From an uncultured bacterium (GTDB lineage Bacteria > Cyanobacteriota > Vampirovibrionia > Gastranaerophilales > Gastranaerophilaceae): 64,000 nucleotides of DNA. The stretch is taken from the NCBI GenBank assembly GCA_949284415.1, contig CASDVM010000040.1, positions 1-64,000 on the forward strand, written 5' to 3'. A model generated the notes under the pieces. It was given only the letters and a program-made list of their open reading frames with translations, was not told the origin of the DNA and did not search any database. Every line of letters starts with the position of its first letter. Position 1 is the stretch's first letter. This document shows positions 20,034 to 28,563 of the stretch, in pieces. The translations under genes were made by a program, and so were the position numbers.

Positions 20034-20070
20034 AATTTAATTTTACTATAAAAATAATCAACAAGAAAAA

Positions 20071-20805
20071 TCAATATTTTATCTTTACAGGAAAATCTTT
20101 AGGAATTTTCCAGTTATTACACTGTATAATCGCCGCACAGTAAGAACCATCATTTTTTAGACTATCACAAGAATATTGAGCTCCTGTATATAGCTCTTTT
20201 TCATCACCGCTCCACCTGTAAAGATATGGTTCTAACCCCTTTTTATAAAGATATTTCCAATCACTGGATTCATTGTTTGGATTAAATTCAAATATAAATG
20301 TACATATTGCATTTTGTAATTTCAGCTCATCGCTTGATTTTTCAAGACATTTCTCGGCATTTTTCGGATAAAAATAAATTTCTCTGTTATGGATTAACGG
20401 GTAGCCAAATGCACTGCCGTCAGCCAAATAATATAAACGAAAATCAGCACCTTTTTGAGAAAAAGCAGTCATTCTAAGATCTTTTTTATCAATAATGTTC
20501 ATATAAGGAGCTAAATATCTTTCAAAATTTCCGTTTAAAATAGATGAATAATCCTCTAGAGTTTCTCCGGTGTCATCATCATATTGACCTTCAAACCAGT
20601 AATCCCAGGTAGAAGTATCACCATTATCAGCTATAGAACGTTGAATTGCCTGATTGAAAACAGAATAAAACTTTTTTAACCGAACTTCAGTTATATGATT
20701 ATTGTAAGCGGCAACTAAGGCGGGCATTGTAATAGCAGCAACCACACCTATAATCCCGAGAGTTATCAAAACTTCTGCCAAAGTAAACCCATATAATTTT
20801 TGCAT
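20071..20805 (-). CDS. Pilin-like protein with short conventional leader
   Basis: 244 residues. The leader is only six residues (MQKLYG) before FTLAEVLITLGIIGVVAAITMPALV, with the classical Gly at -1 and Glu at +5. The mature protein has a globular part with several cysteines and ends CAAIIQCNNWKIPKDFP, the same C-terminal signature as genes B and C. AAAGGA lies upstream of the ATG. There is no homopolymer tract, so this gene shows what an uninterrupted member of the family looks like. It is 37 nt upstream of dnaA. Confidence 0.85.
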   Translation of the reverse strand: MQKLYGFTLAEVLITLGIIGVVAAITMPALVAAYNNHITEVRLKKFYSVFNQAIQRSIADNGDTSTWDYWFEGQYDDDTGETLEDYSSILNGNFERYLAPYMNIIDKKDLRMTAFSQKGADFRLYYLADGSAFGYPLIHNREIYFYPKNAEKCLEKSSDELKLQNAICTFIFEFNPNNESSDWKYLYKKGLEPYLYRWSGDEKELYTGAQYSCDSLKNDGSYCAAIIQCNNWKIPKDFPVKIKY

Positions 20806-20835
20806 AGATATTTTTCCTTTTTTGTATCAATTTTG

Positions 20836-20871
20836 TAGTAATTTATTTCTAAAATTAGAAATAAATTACTA
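20836..20871. promoter_or_regulatory. 36-nt perfect palindrome, possible operator
   Basis: Two perfect 17-nt arms (TAGTAATTTATTTCTAA and its complement) around AA. It sits in the 133-nt gap between the divergent pilin-like gene (ATG 20805) and the small XRE-type gene (ATG 20939), where a repressor site would be expected. Confidence 0.45.
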
Positions 20872-20938
20872 ATAATATAACAAATTCCCAAATTTTTGTC
20901 AATTATAACCAATTAAAAGCTATAATTTTAATTAGATT

Positions 20939-21151
20939 ATGTCTGTACGAACAACAATAAAAACACTGCTGTTGCAGGAAAATATGACTTTGACAGAACT
21001 TGCGAAGATTGTGTCCCAGACGACAGGGAAACAATATACCGTTGACAGTCTATCCAGGAAACTGCAGAATGAGACAATGAAATACAATGAAGCAGAAATG
21101 CTTATTAAAAATATGGGGTATACAATAAAATTCGAAAAATTAAATAAATAA
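20939..21151 (+). CDS. Small XRE-like helix-turn-helix protein
   Basis: 70 residues. MSVRTTIKTLLLQENMTLTELAKIVSQTTGKQYTVDSLSRKLQNETMKY... reads as a compact Cro/XRE-type helix-turn-helix, similar in plan to small phage-type or Firmicutes LLM regulators. There is no Shine-Dalgarno; TATAAT about 12 nt upstream leaves only a few bases of leader. It faces the pilin-like gene across the 36-nt palindrome, so control of that gene or autoregulation is plausible. Its 3' end overlaps the convergent methyltransferase gene by 12 nt. Confidence 0.6.
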   Translation: MSVRTTIKTLLLQENMTLTELAKIVSQTTGKQYTVDSLSRKLQNETMKYNEAEMLIKNMGYTIKFEKLNK

Positions 21152-21886
21152 TTTATACAAAACAACCGCGCAGGAAACGGAAAGATTTAAAGACTCAACA
21201 GAAGATGCCATTTCAATTTTTACATCTTTTGTCGCAAAATTTATCAATTCATCCGAAAGCCCGTCCGCTTCAGAACCGAACATTACAAGAACAGGGTTAT
21301 TTACCTTAAAACTTTTCAAATAATTTTTTGAGCGCGGAAGCGTTGCAATTCGTTCAAATCCTTCAAATATTTTCTGCAGTTCATCAAAATTTTCAATATA
21401 CACAACAGGAATTTTCCACAAATTCCCGACCGATGAACGCACGCATTTGGGATTATATAAATCGGCGCATTCTTTTCCGTACAAAACGACCGCATCTGTC
21501 CCGAATGCCGTTGAAGTTCTCAAAATAGTGCCGAGATTACCTAAATCTTTTATGTTTTCAAGAAGTACAACTTTTTTTGCACCGGATAAATTATCTACAG
21601 TATAATTCTTTTTGATCGCAACAGCAACAGCATCAGGTGCTGTATCTGTTGTAGAAATTTTTTTCAAAACAGGTTCGGTTGTTAAAATAGCCTTATCTGC
21701 AAGAAATTCGTATTTTTTCACATCCGATACAAATGCGTATTCTATCTCAATTCCCGCATTAAAGGCTTCTTCAATACATTTAAAACCTTCAAGCAAAAAC
21801 TTATTTTCTTTATCGCGGTATTTTTTCTGTTGAAGTTTTACGGTTTCTTTTACCAGATTATTATTTACGCTTGTTATTCCCTGCAT
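21140..21886 (-). CDS. rlmB: TrmH/SpoU-family RNA 2'-O-methyltransferase
   Basis: 248 residues. An N-terminal L30e-like substrate domain (about 1-95) precedes the SPOUT domain with the three SpoU motifs: ENIKDLGNLGTILRTSTAFG, LVMFGSEADGLS and SVESLNLSVSCAVVLY. It methylates a ribose in rRNA or tRNA; the 23S G2251 enzyme RlmB or a TsnR-like protein are the closest roles, and the target is not certain. It lies 3 nt after the aminopeptidase gene in a three-gene operon. Confidence 0.85.
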   Translation of the reverse strand: MQGITSVNNNLVKETVKLQQKKYRDKENKFLLEGFKCIEEAFNAGIEIEYAFVSDVKKYEFLADKAILTTEPVLKKISTTDTAPDAVAVAIKKNYTVDNLSGAKKVVLLENIKDLGNLGTILRTSTAFGTDAVVLYGKECADLYNPKCVRSSVGNLWKIPVVYIENFDELQKIFEGFERIATLPRSKNYLKSFKVNNPVLVMFGSEADGLSDELINFATKDVKIEMASSVESLNLSVSCAVVLYKLFI

Positions 21887-21888
21887 TT

Positions 21889-23442
21889 TTATAAAACCTC
21901 AAATTCTTTAAGCCATTCTTTTTCTTGTTCCGACAAAAGCGAAAAATCAATAAGTTTTTTTTCGTAATTCATATGAACAAAAGAACGAATTTTCCCGTCT
22001 TTCATATAGCAGGAATTTTCCAGTCTTATGCCGAAATAATCTTCGTTATAAAGCCCCGGCTCAATTGTAAAACACATATTATCTTTAATTTCAACTTTTG
22101 CCATCTCGTTTTTGCTTAAATTCGGCGGATACTCATGTACACTGATACCTATACCATGCCCGAGCCCATGATTGAATACAAATCCGTCTATTTCATTTTC
22201 CGAATAAATTTTGCGTGCGAGAGCGTCAATGCTAAATCCCTCCAACACACTTGCGGTTCCTTTTTCTTTACAAGGGAAGCAAAAGTTATATGCATTCAAA
22301 AACATTTTTAAAACGGTTGTGTAAACGCGTTTTTGAAGTTCAGACGGAGTACCTTTTACAAATACTCTTGTAATGTCCGTTGCAAGTCCCTGTTCGTAAT
22401 ACGCACCACAGTCAATCAAAACAAGACTTCCGTCTTTTAAAATTTCATCTTTTGAACATTTTGAATAATGAGCAAGAGCTGAATTTTTATCTTTTGCAAC
22501 AATTGACTTAAAGCTTAAACTCTTTGCACCGAAACGTTTAAATTCCTTTTCAAGCTGCCGGGCAATATCGAATTCAGAAATATTGTCGTTATTTTCAATA
22601 TAATCTCTTATTGCTTTTACAGCCAAATCCGTACGTCTGAAAGCATCTTTGTAATGGTTGATTTCATGATCTGTTTTCACTGCTTTCATAAGCTTAATCG
22701 GACTGTTATCAAGAACTTTAACCTTATCACCGATTAAGGTAAAATCATAAGCATTAATTGTTGATTTATCAACAAAAATATTTCCCTGATAACTTTCGAC
22801 AAAATCATCAATATCATCAATCAGGCGTGCTCTTCCCGCTAAAATCACAGCCTTGCCGCGGATTTTACTTGAATAATTCTTTGAAAAATCTCTTAAATTG
22901 AAAAGATAAGAGACTTCCTCCGGATCCGTAATCAAAACCGCGCCGTCATAATTTATATTTTTAATTTTCTCTTCAACAGGTACTCCGTCAACTTTCACAA
23001 CATTTGAGCTGTCATAAACACTCTCTTTATCAAGCGGATCTGTCTCAAAATATTTAAGTTCAATTCCCTTAGATTTTAAATATTCTACCCGATTTTGAGA
23101 ATTTTTCTTTGAAAAAATACCAAGAATTTTTCCATCAGGAACTTTTTTTACAAGTTCTTCTAAAAAAGACTGTCCTGTCCGAAGTTTTACTACTGAAATA
23201 ATATCATGATTAACCTCTAAATCTGCCTGAATATGATATCTTCCGTCAACAAACAGAAAAATAGTTTCGGGAGTAACAAGCGCATCGCCTGTCGAACCTG
23301 AAAAATCCGTCAGTTTGTACCTTGAATTTTCGTCTAAAGGTGTATATTCCTCCAGATATTTGTTTGCAGAATTCACAAGCAGGTATTCAATACCCTGCGC
23401 TTTCATAAATTCATGAATATTTTCAACAGCACTAATCATCAA
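21889..23442 (-). CDS. pepP: Xaa-Pro aminopeptidase (M24B)
   Basis: 517 residues. An N-terminal creatinase-like domain pair (about 1-270) is followed by the pita-bread domain with the metal ligands: LIDCGAYYEQGLATDITRVF (two Asp), a His in FNHGLGHGIG, and Glu in CFTIEPG and IRLENSCYM. It removes N-terminal residues before proline using two metal ions. It is longer than pepQ-type enzymes because of the doubled N-terminal domain. It overlaps the parvulin gene by 11 nt. Confidence 0.88.
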   Translation of the reverse strand: MMISAVENIHEFMKAQGIEYLLVNSANKYLEEYTPLDENSRYKLTDFSGSTGDALVTPETIFLFVDGRYHIQADLEVNHDIISVVKLRTGQSFLEELVKKVPDGKILGIFSKKNSQNRVEYLKSKGIELKYFETDPLDKESVYDSSNVVKVDGVPVEEKIKNINYDGAVLITDPEEVSYLFNLRDFSKNYSSKIRGKAVILAGRARLIDDIDDFVESYQGNIFVDKSTINAYDFTLIGDKVKVLDNSPIKLMKAVKTDHEINHYKDAFRRTDLAVKAIRDYIENNDNISEFDIARQLEKEFKRFGAKSLSFKSIVAKDKNSALAHYSKCSKDEILKDGSLVLIDCGAYYEQGLATDITRVFVKGTPSELQKRVYTTVLKMFLNAYNFCFPCKEKGTASVLEGFSIDALARKIYSENEIDGFVFNHGLGHGIGISVHEYPPNLSKNEMAKVEIKDNMCFTIEPGLYNEDYFGIRLENSCYMKDGKIRSFVHMNYEKKLIDFSLLSEQEKEWLKEFEVL

Positions 23443-23722
23443 TCATGCCTGTTAATTGAATTAAATGCCATCCAAATTGTGTCTGAACAGGTTCTGAAAT
23501 ATCACCGATATTTTTTAATGCAAAAGCTGCATCTTCAAACGGTTTTACCATAACTCCCCGCTTGAAAAATCCTAAATCTCCGCCGTCATGTCCTGAAGGG
23601 CAGAGTGAAACTTCTTTTGCAGCATCGGCAAATGATTTTCCTTCTTTAATTTCATCTAACAAATTTTTAGCCTCATCTTCAGTTTTAACCAGAATATGGC
23701 TTGCTCGAACTTCTCTTAACAT
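23432..23722 (-). CDS. ppiC: Parvulin-type peptidyl-prolyl isomerase (PpiC-like)
   Basis: 96 residues, a single parvulin domain without signal peptide: VRASHILVKTEDEAK..., FADAAKEVSLCPSGHDGGDLGFFKRGVMVKPFEDAAF and a C-terminal TQFGWHLIQL. The active-site His and the Asp/Cys pocket are kept. It catalyses cis-trans isomerisation of prolyl bonds in the cytoplasm. It is first in an operon with aminopeptidase P, a neat pair for proline-containing peptides, and rlmB. AAGGAG precedes the ATG. Confidence 0.9.
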   Translation of the reverse strand: MLREVRASHILVKTEDEAKNLLDEIKEGKSFADAAKEVSLCPSGHDGGDLGFFKRGVMVKPFEDAAFALKNIGDISEPVQTQFGWHLIQLTGMIDD

Positions 23723-23761
23723 TTTTGACTCCTTGTTATTTTCACGAAAAAATTATAGCAT

Positions 23762-23796
23762 AAAAAAGACTTGCCCGATTATAAAATCGGGCAAGT
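23762..23796 (-). terminator. Rho-independent terminator, possibly an attenuator of ppiC
   Basis: A 12-bp stem (ACTTGCCCGATT with AATCGGGCAAGT, loop ATAA) is followed on the minus strand by six T. It stands about 40 nt upstream of the ppiC start and downstream of the inverted repeat at 23834-23920, so it either ends a small RNA or acts in the ppiC leader. Confidence 0.7.
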
Positions 23797-23940
23797 TATG
23801 CATATCAAACATAGAGTCTGTAAATCTTGGGAAGTAAGCTTATTATATTTTCAACCAAACCGCTTAAAGAAAAAATCTTGTCGCAACCCCGAAAAAAGTG
23901 CCTGGATATAACAAGCTTACATATATATAATAACGCTTTT
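23797..23940 (-). ncRNA. Candidate small RNA or leader RNA
   Basis: GTAAGCTTGTTATAT and ATATAATAAGCTTAC form a 15-bp stem (one G-U pair) closing 57 nt, followed about 40 nt later by a strong terminator on the minus strand, with TTGAAA further upstream. The size, up to about 180 nt, fits a small RNA (6S-like size) or a riboswitch/attenuator in front of ppiC. No known family was recognised. Confidence 0.35.
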
Positions 23941-24024
23941 TTCAATAGTTTTCACCACTCGCAAGAATGACTTTTTATATTTAAAACTAACAAACTTGAA
24001 CTAATCCTTAAGAATTAGAATATA

Positions 24025-24088
24025 GATCCCGAAACAAGTTCGGAATGACGGGGAAATATCAGTCATACTGAATTTATTTCAGCTTCTC
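24025..24088. repeat. REP-like palindrome pair
   Basis: GATCCCGAAACAAGTTCGGAATGAC (two near-complementary arms) followed by GTCATACTGAATTTATTTCAG. Same family as the repeats inside the leaders of pilin-like genes B and E. Confidence 0.65.
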
Positions 24089-24213
24089 AAACGAAGCCTT
24101 CAATAAATTAATTGTTTTAGGTAACACTTTAGATAATTTTTAATATAACTTGTATATAACTCCCTCAACATTTACTATTGCAAAATTTTTTTTTTATATT
24201 ATATTAGAAATAT

Positions 24214-24286
24214 GCGGAAGTAACTCAATGGCTAGAGTACCTGCCTTCCAAGCAGGCTGTTGCGAGTTCGAGTCTCGTCTTCCGCT
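24214..24286 (+). tRNA. tRNA-Gly (anticodon UCC)
   Basis: 73 nt folding as a complete cloverleaf: acceptor GCGGAAG with CTTCCGC, anticodon stem CCTGC/GCAGG with loop CTTCCAA giving anticodon UCC, and T-arm GCGAGTTCGAGTCTCGT. The discriminator is U and CCA is not encoded. It reads glycine GGA and GGG codons. The mscS-like gene starts 30 nt downstream. Confidence 0.95.
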
Positions 24287-24316
24287 ATTTTTGTACCCGA
24301 AATAATGGGGGTTAAC

Positions 24317-25171
24317 ATGATTAACGAAATTTCCGAATTTTCAGATAAAATTGACAGACTGTTAAATGCTCTGCGCATAAAATTTATTTTCGAAATTATT
24401 GTAATTTTAATTATCGGAACTTTATTATTCAAGCTCATTGATCTGCTTGATGCTAAGCTGAAAGACAGATTAAGAGAAAAAAATAATTCTCCTTTAACAA
24501 GATTTGTTCCGATATTGAGCAATATTTTTAAAGGCATTATTGTATTTTTCCTTCTTGCATCATTCCTGCAAAGCCACGGCTATTCAATGTCTTCATTAAT
24601 TGCAGGTTTCGGGATTACAGGTCTTGCAGTCGGTTTTGCAGCTCAAAAAACAATTGCAAACGTTTTCGGAACTTTCGGAATTTTATCGGATCACTCATAC
24701 CAGATTGGCGACTATATCAGTGTAAACGGATTTGAAGGCAATGTTGAAGAAATTAATATGCGTTCAACCAAAATAAGAGCTCTCGACAATTCTTTAATTA
24801 TCCTGCCCAATGATGTTGTATCAGGAACAGTTATAAAAAATGTTACCAACGGCGAAAAAAGAAGAATTTTCGAGACATTCGGCGTAACTTATGACACTTC
24901 TGATGAAAAACTTAAACGCGCAATAACAATCCTTGAAGAAATTTTAAACGCAAATAATGATGTCCGCGATGATTATATTGTATATCTGGAGACTCTGTCA
25001 TCAAGCTCCATTGATATTAAGGTCAGCGCTTATACAAAAACTAACAATTATAACAAATATCTTAAAATTAAAGAACAGGTTTTACTGGAAGCAATAAGAA
25101 GATTCCGCGAAGAAGGTATTGAATTTGCATTCCCGTCAACTACCGTTTATATGGCGAAAGATGAAAATTAA
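24317..25171 (+). CDS. Small-conductance mechanosensitive channel (MscS family)
   Basis: About 284 residues. Two or three N-terminal membrane helices are followed by the pore-lining helix GITGLAVGFAAQKTIANVFGTFGI and the beta domain with YQIGDYISVNGFEGNVEEINMRSTKIR and the LPNDVV motif. Such channels release solutes on hypo-osmotic shock from the inner membrane. The ATG at 24317 is chosen because GGGGG lies five bases upstream; the longer frame would start inside the tRNA. It overlaps rlmH by 11 nt. Confidence 0.92.
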   Translation: MINEISEFSDKIDRLLNALRIKFIFEIIVILIIGTLLFKLIDLLDAKLKDRLREKNNSPLTRFVPILSNIFKGIIVFFLLASFLQSHGYSMSSLIAGFGITGLAVGFAAQKTIANVFGTFGILSDHSYQIGDYISVNGFEGNVEEINMRSTKIRALDNSLIILPNDVVSGTVIKNVTNGEKRRIFETFGVTYDTSDEKLKRAITILEEILNANNDVRDDYIVYLETLSSSSIDIKVSAYTKTNNYNKYLKIKEQVLLEAIRRFREEGIEFAFPSTTVYMAKDEN

Positions 25172-25631
25172 AATTATTGCTCCGGGCAAAATTAAAGAAA
25201 AATTCCTAAAAGAAGGTATTGATGAATTTTTGAAGCGGCTCAGGCCTTATGCTTCTGTTGAAATTATAGAAATTCCCGCAATAGAGATTAAAGATGAGAA
25301 TTTGACAGAGAAGATTTTGGAGCAGGAAGGCGAAAAAATTCTTTCACACATAAAACCCCAATCCTATGTAATTACTCTGGAAATAAAGGGCAAAATGTTT
25401 TCATCGGAAGAATTTGCACAAAAAATTGAGGAGCTGGCAAATGACGGTGTTTCAGAAATTGTCTTTGTAATAGGTTCTTCCTACGGACTTTCACCAATAG
25501 TATCGATGCGCGCAAATCTGAAATTAAGCATGTCTAAAATGACATTTCTGCATCAGTTTGCCAGACTTATCCTGATTGAACAAATATACAGAGCTTTCAA
25601 AATTATTAAAGGGGAAACCTACCACAAATAG
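25161..25631 (+). CDS. rlmH: 23S rRNA (pseudouridine-1915 N3) methyltransferase RlmH
   Basis: 156 residues, a stand-alone SPOUT methyltransferase of normal length. The SAM knot region is seen in IVFVIGSSYGLSP and the C-terminal signature HQFARLILIEQIYRAFKIIKGETYHK is intact. It methylates pseudouridine 1915 of helix 69 on assembled 70S ribosomes. The ATG at 25161 overlaps the end of the channel gene, indicating coupling. Confidence 0.95.
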   Translation: MKIKIIAPGKIKEKFLKEGIDEFLKRLRPYASVEIIEIPAIEIKDENLTEKILEQEGEKILSHIKPQSYVITLEIKGKMFSSEEFAQKIEELANDGVSEIVFVIGSSYGLSPIVSMRANLKLSMSKMTFLHQFARLILIEQIYRAFKIIKGETYHK

Positions 25632-25692
25632 ACGACATAAAGTTTTTCGCCTGATGTTATAATAAATCCAACGGTAAAAAGGAGAAATTATA

Positions 25693-27450
25693 ATGAGAGA
25701 ATTTGAATTTAATCTTTCTATGGAAGAACTTGAAAAACGTACAAATAAAGATTACTTAATGACAAAAAAAATGTTGAAATGCGATGCGCCTGAATACCTT
25801 GCACTTCAAGAAGGCGATAAAGAAACATTAAAACATCTTGTCAAAGCCGCATACATTTTAGAAAAAATCAACATGCAGATTGACTGCCATCACAACCTTG
25901 AATTTAAAGAATTTCTTGAAAGAGAAATTGAAAAAGGAAACAAACAGGCAGAACTTACGAAAATTCTCTTTGATGCGCAGAAAGGCATGAACGCAATTGA
26001 TACAATGTCAAATAAAATCAATCTTGCAAAAGGAATAAAAGAATTCCCGGGCAAAGGCGTTTATCCCGAAGATCTTTCAAAAGAGGAATTCCACGGCATC
26101 CTGACAAAAATGATTAATAAAGGCAAAATTGAAGAAGTCAAAAAAATTCTTACGCAGCGGTCTGTTGTTGAAAGAAACGGCAATGAACTTATCGGCATTG
26201 ATTACATTGACAAATTCAAAGAAGATTTTGAAAAAATGGCGGATGAAATCGATAAAGCTGCAAAGACTTCAACAAACGCTGATTTTACCGAATATTTAAA
26301 ACTTCAGGCAAAAGCTTTAAGAACAGCTGATCCGATGCTTGATGCTTATGCGGACAAAAAATGGGCAACCCTGCAGGATACACCGCTTGAATTCACGATA
26401 ACAAGAGAGAATTATGAAGACGAAATGACCGGCACAATTGTCGAAAATAAAGAATTGTCAGAACTTCTTGAAAAACACGAAATTAAACCAATCCCGAAAG
26501 ATTTTTTAGGCGGACGTGTCGGGATTGTCAATAAAAAAGGCACGGAAGCTCTTACGGCAATAAAAAAATATCTTCCGATACTTGCAAAAAATATGCCCTA
26601 CGCTGATGAATATGAACAAAATATTCAGCCTGCGGATACAATTGACACTGCGCCTATTGAAAAAGACGAAAAATTAAAGCAAACAATGGTTGATGTTGAT
26701 TTGGTAGCTGTAACAGGTGATGTCGGCGCATACAGAGGCGGAATTACTCTTGCCGAAAACCTGCCGAATGATGACAAACTCTCGCTTACAATCGGCGGCG
26801 GAAGAAGAAACGTTTACCACAGACAAATTCGTTTCATTAGCGACATGAAAAAGCTTCAGGAAAGACTAGATGCAATTTTGGATAAAGAACAGCATAAATA
26901 TTATCTTGATGAAGCTGACCACTGGTTTACAATCGGTCATGAAAACGCACATTCACTCGGGCCTAAAAAGGCTTGCGAAACTCTTGGCAAATACAGAAAT
27001 ATTATTGAAGAAAATAAAGCAGATATGGGTTCTCTTGCTTTTGTAGATCTTTTAACAGAGCTTGGGATGTACACGGAAGAACAAAGAAAACAAATTATAG
27101 TAACAACTGTTGCAGATAATTTCTTAAAATCAAAACCAACATTAAGTCAAGCCCATAGAGTACGTACCGTAATGCAAAACAAATACTTCTCAGAACGCGG
27201 TGCTTATAACATTATAAATGGCAAAATTCATGTAAATATAGATAAAGTTGTTCCGATTGCTAAAGAAATGCTCGCGGAAATTGTAAGAATTCAAATAGAA
27301 GGAGACTTTAATAAAGCAGAAAAATACGTTCTTGATAACTTTGTCTGGACTGATAATATGGAGCTTATCGCCCAAAAACTCCAAAAAATCAACAAAACAT
27401 TAAACGGAAGAACTGAATCGGAACTGGCAGAAAAACTGCTCAAAGAATAA
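25693..27450 (+). CDS. M49-like zinc metallopeptidase (dipeptidyl peptidase III relative)
   Basis: 585 residues. His416-Glu417-Asn-Ala-His420 gives HExxH, extended as HENAHSLGP, and EENKAD with Glu439/440 supplies the third ligand. These are the two zinc motifs of the M49 clan. The short HExxH spacing and the following GP resemble the M49-like domain of plant NUDIX3-type proteins more than the HELLGH of classical DPP III. No signal peptide is seen, so it is cytoplasmic. It probably removes dipeptides or hydrolyses a small substrate. AGGAG precedes the ATG and a strong terminator follows. Confidence 0.7.
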   Translation: MREFEFNLSMEELEKRTNKDYLMTKKMLKCDAPEYLALQEGDKETLKHLVKAAYILEKINMQIDCHHNLEFKEFLEREIEKGNKQAELTKILFDAQKGMNAIDTMSNKINLAKGIKEFPGKGVYPEDLSKEEFHGILTKMINKGKIEEVKKILTQRSVVERNGNELIGIDYIDKFKEDFEKMADEIDKAAKTSTNADFTEYLKLQAKALRTADPMLDAYADKKWATLQDTPLEFTITRENYEDEMTGTIVENKELSELLEKHEIKPIPKDFLGGRVGIVNKKGTEALTAIKKYLPILAKNMPYADEYEQNIQPADTIDTAPIEKDEKLKQTMVDVDLVAVTGDVGAYRGGITLAENLPNDDKLSLTIGGGRRNVYHRQIRFISDMKKLQERLDAILDKEQHKYYLDEADHWFTIGHENAHSLGPKKACETLGKYRNIIEENKADMGSLAFVDLLTELGMYTEEQRKQIIVTTVADNFLKSKPTLSQAHRVRTVMQNKYFSERGAYNIINGKIHVNIDKVVPIAKEMLAEIVRIQIEGDFNKAEKYVLDNFVWTDNMELIAQKLQKINKTLNGRTESELAEKLLKE

Positions 27451-27452
27451 CT

Positions 27453-27483
27453 AAAAAAGACCGGATAAAATCCGGTCTTTTTT
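27453..27483. terminator. Bidirectional terminator
   Basis: A6-GACCGGAT-AAA-ATCCGGTC-T6, a long perfect stem between the M49-like gene (plus) and the end of pilin-like gene C (minus, stop at 27506). Confidence 0.9.
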
Positions 27484-27505
27484 ATCTAATTTCAAATATA
27501 AATGA

Positions 27506-28549
27506 TTACCATGGATAATCATCAGCTATTTGCCAGCCATCTGCCTGAATTAATAAAGAACAAAAATCCCCCTGTAAATATCCTGTACCGGAAGGGGCAG
27601 TTTTACTACAGCCACCTCTTACATCAGACATTAAATAATTTCTGTCTTTTAGATAAGAAGAATTTTGAACACCTGAAGCATTTGCCCCATTAACACCGGC
27701 AGTAAATATATATTTATCTCCCCAATCAGGCCGCATTGAAAAAGCAAATACATCTTTACCTATAACAGTTTTACCACTCTCGCCATTGATATCAACATAA
27801 AATTTTATATAAGAAGTTGCACCTGCACTTCCATGACCAAGACGCATCAAAACTCCCATACCATTATATAATATAAAACTTCTGTATTTTATAGACTCGG
27901 TTATTTCACCTCCATCAAGCTGATGAAGTTTATTTTTTTCATTAGATTGTCCGCTGTAACAAAACATTGCCTTAGACACTACCCCGCAATCTTTACTAAC
28001 TTGTACATACGGAATTATATATTGGTTTGCAAAAGAATTTTCATCATTATAATCCCAGTATAAAGGAGATTCATTCATAGCAGTAGATTGAGAAATTACA
28101 TTAGATAATAAAGAATAAGCTTTCTTTAACTGCGATACTGTCTGTTTTTTCTGATAACTTGATATAAGAGTCTGCATCGTCATAGCTGCGACTACACCGA
28201 TAATTCCTAAGGTAATCAACACCTCTGCCAAAGTAAACGCGGCTTGACGAATGTCGCCAAAGTGGGCTACGTACGTAGAACCCTCAGCCAGAGTCAATGC
28301 GGCGTGTTTTTTTAGTGAAGTGTGAAGAGTGAAACGTGAAGAACCTTTCCCTCTCCCATTGCGGGAGAGGGAAACAATATCACCGGCAAGGAATTGAATA
28401 TTAAGACCTGTCATCACGCATATGGTGCACGATCTTTTTATAACAAATTTTAGATTACGCAATAAATGAGCAATGACATTAATGTATAAGACTTGACTTA
28501 ATGCCCTTCGGTCAGCTGGAAATGCCCCCCCCCCGAAGCTCTCGAACAA
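27506..28549 (-). CDS. Pilin-like protein C with long repeat-built leader
   Basis: 347 codons from a TTG at 28549 that has no ribosome site. The prepilin signal AAFTLAEVLITLG puts Phe at residue 105 (nt 28237), so the mature protein is 243 residues, ending CSLLIQADGWQIADDYPW like gene B. The leader contains a decayed duplicate of the signal (LTLAE at 85-89) 20 residues before the true one. The well-placed start ATG 28563 (GAGGAG, 9 nt) is out of frame by one base because of the G10 tract. The product is likely a minor pilin of a type IV or type II system. Confidence 0.7.
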   Translation of the reverse strand: MFESFGGGAFPADRRALSQVLYINVIAHLLRNLKFVIKRSCTICVMTGLNIQFLAGDIVSLSRNGRGKGSSRFTLHTSLKKHAALTLAEGSTYVAHFGDIRQAAFTLAEVLITLGIIGVVAAMTMQTLISSYQKKQTVSQLKKAYSLLSNVISQSTAMNESPLYWDYNDENSFANQYIIPYVQVSKDCGVVSKAMFCYSGQSNEKNKLHQLDGGEITESIKYRSFILYNGMGVLMRLGHGSAGATSYIKFYVDINGESGKTVIGKDVFAFSMRPDWGDKYIFTAGVNGANASGVQNSSYLKDRNYLMSDVRGGCSKTAPSGTGYLQGDFCSLLIQADGWQIADDYPW

Positions 28550-28563
28550 TTTAATCTTTTCAT
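28498..28563 (-). other. Leader ORF C (Shine-Dalgarno ATG, out of frame)
   Basis: ATG 28563 encodes MKRLNCSRAS, three Gly from the tract, HFQLTEGH and stops at TAA 28500-28498 (21 codons). A tract of 8 or 11 would carry the ribosome into the pilin frame. Confidence 0.6.
28525..28534. repeat. Homopolymer tract C10/G10 (locus C)
   Basis: Ten C on the plus strand, G on the pilin coding strand, starting 29 nt after the leader ATG. Confidence 0.85.

Larger units (their letters stand above)
23723..24213. other. 491-nt gene-free region before tRNA-Gly
   Basis: It holds the terminator hairpin at 23762-23796, a 15-bp inverted repeat (23834-23920), a small palindrome CTAATCC/AGAATTAG near 24001, and REP-like palindromes at 24025-24088, then the AT-rich promoter zone of the tRNA. 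No convincing protein-coding frame was seen. Confidence 0.6.

Noticed and set aside
18629-20070. oriC next to dnaA
   Set aside because: No DnaA-box cluster or dnaN/gyrB neighbours; gaps around dnaA are only a few tens of bases.
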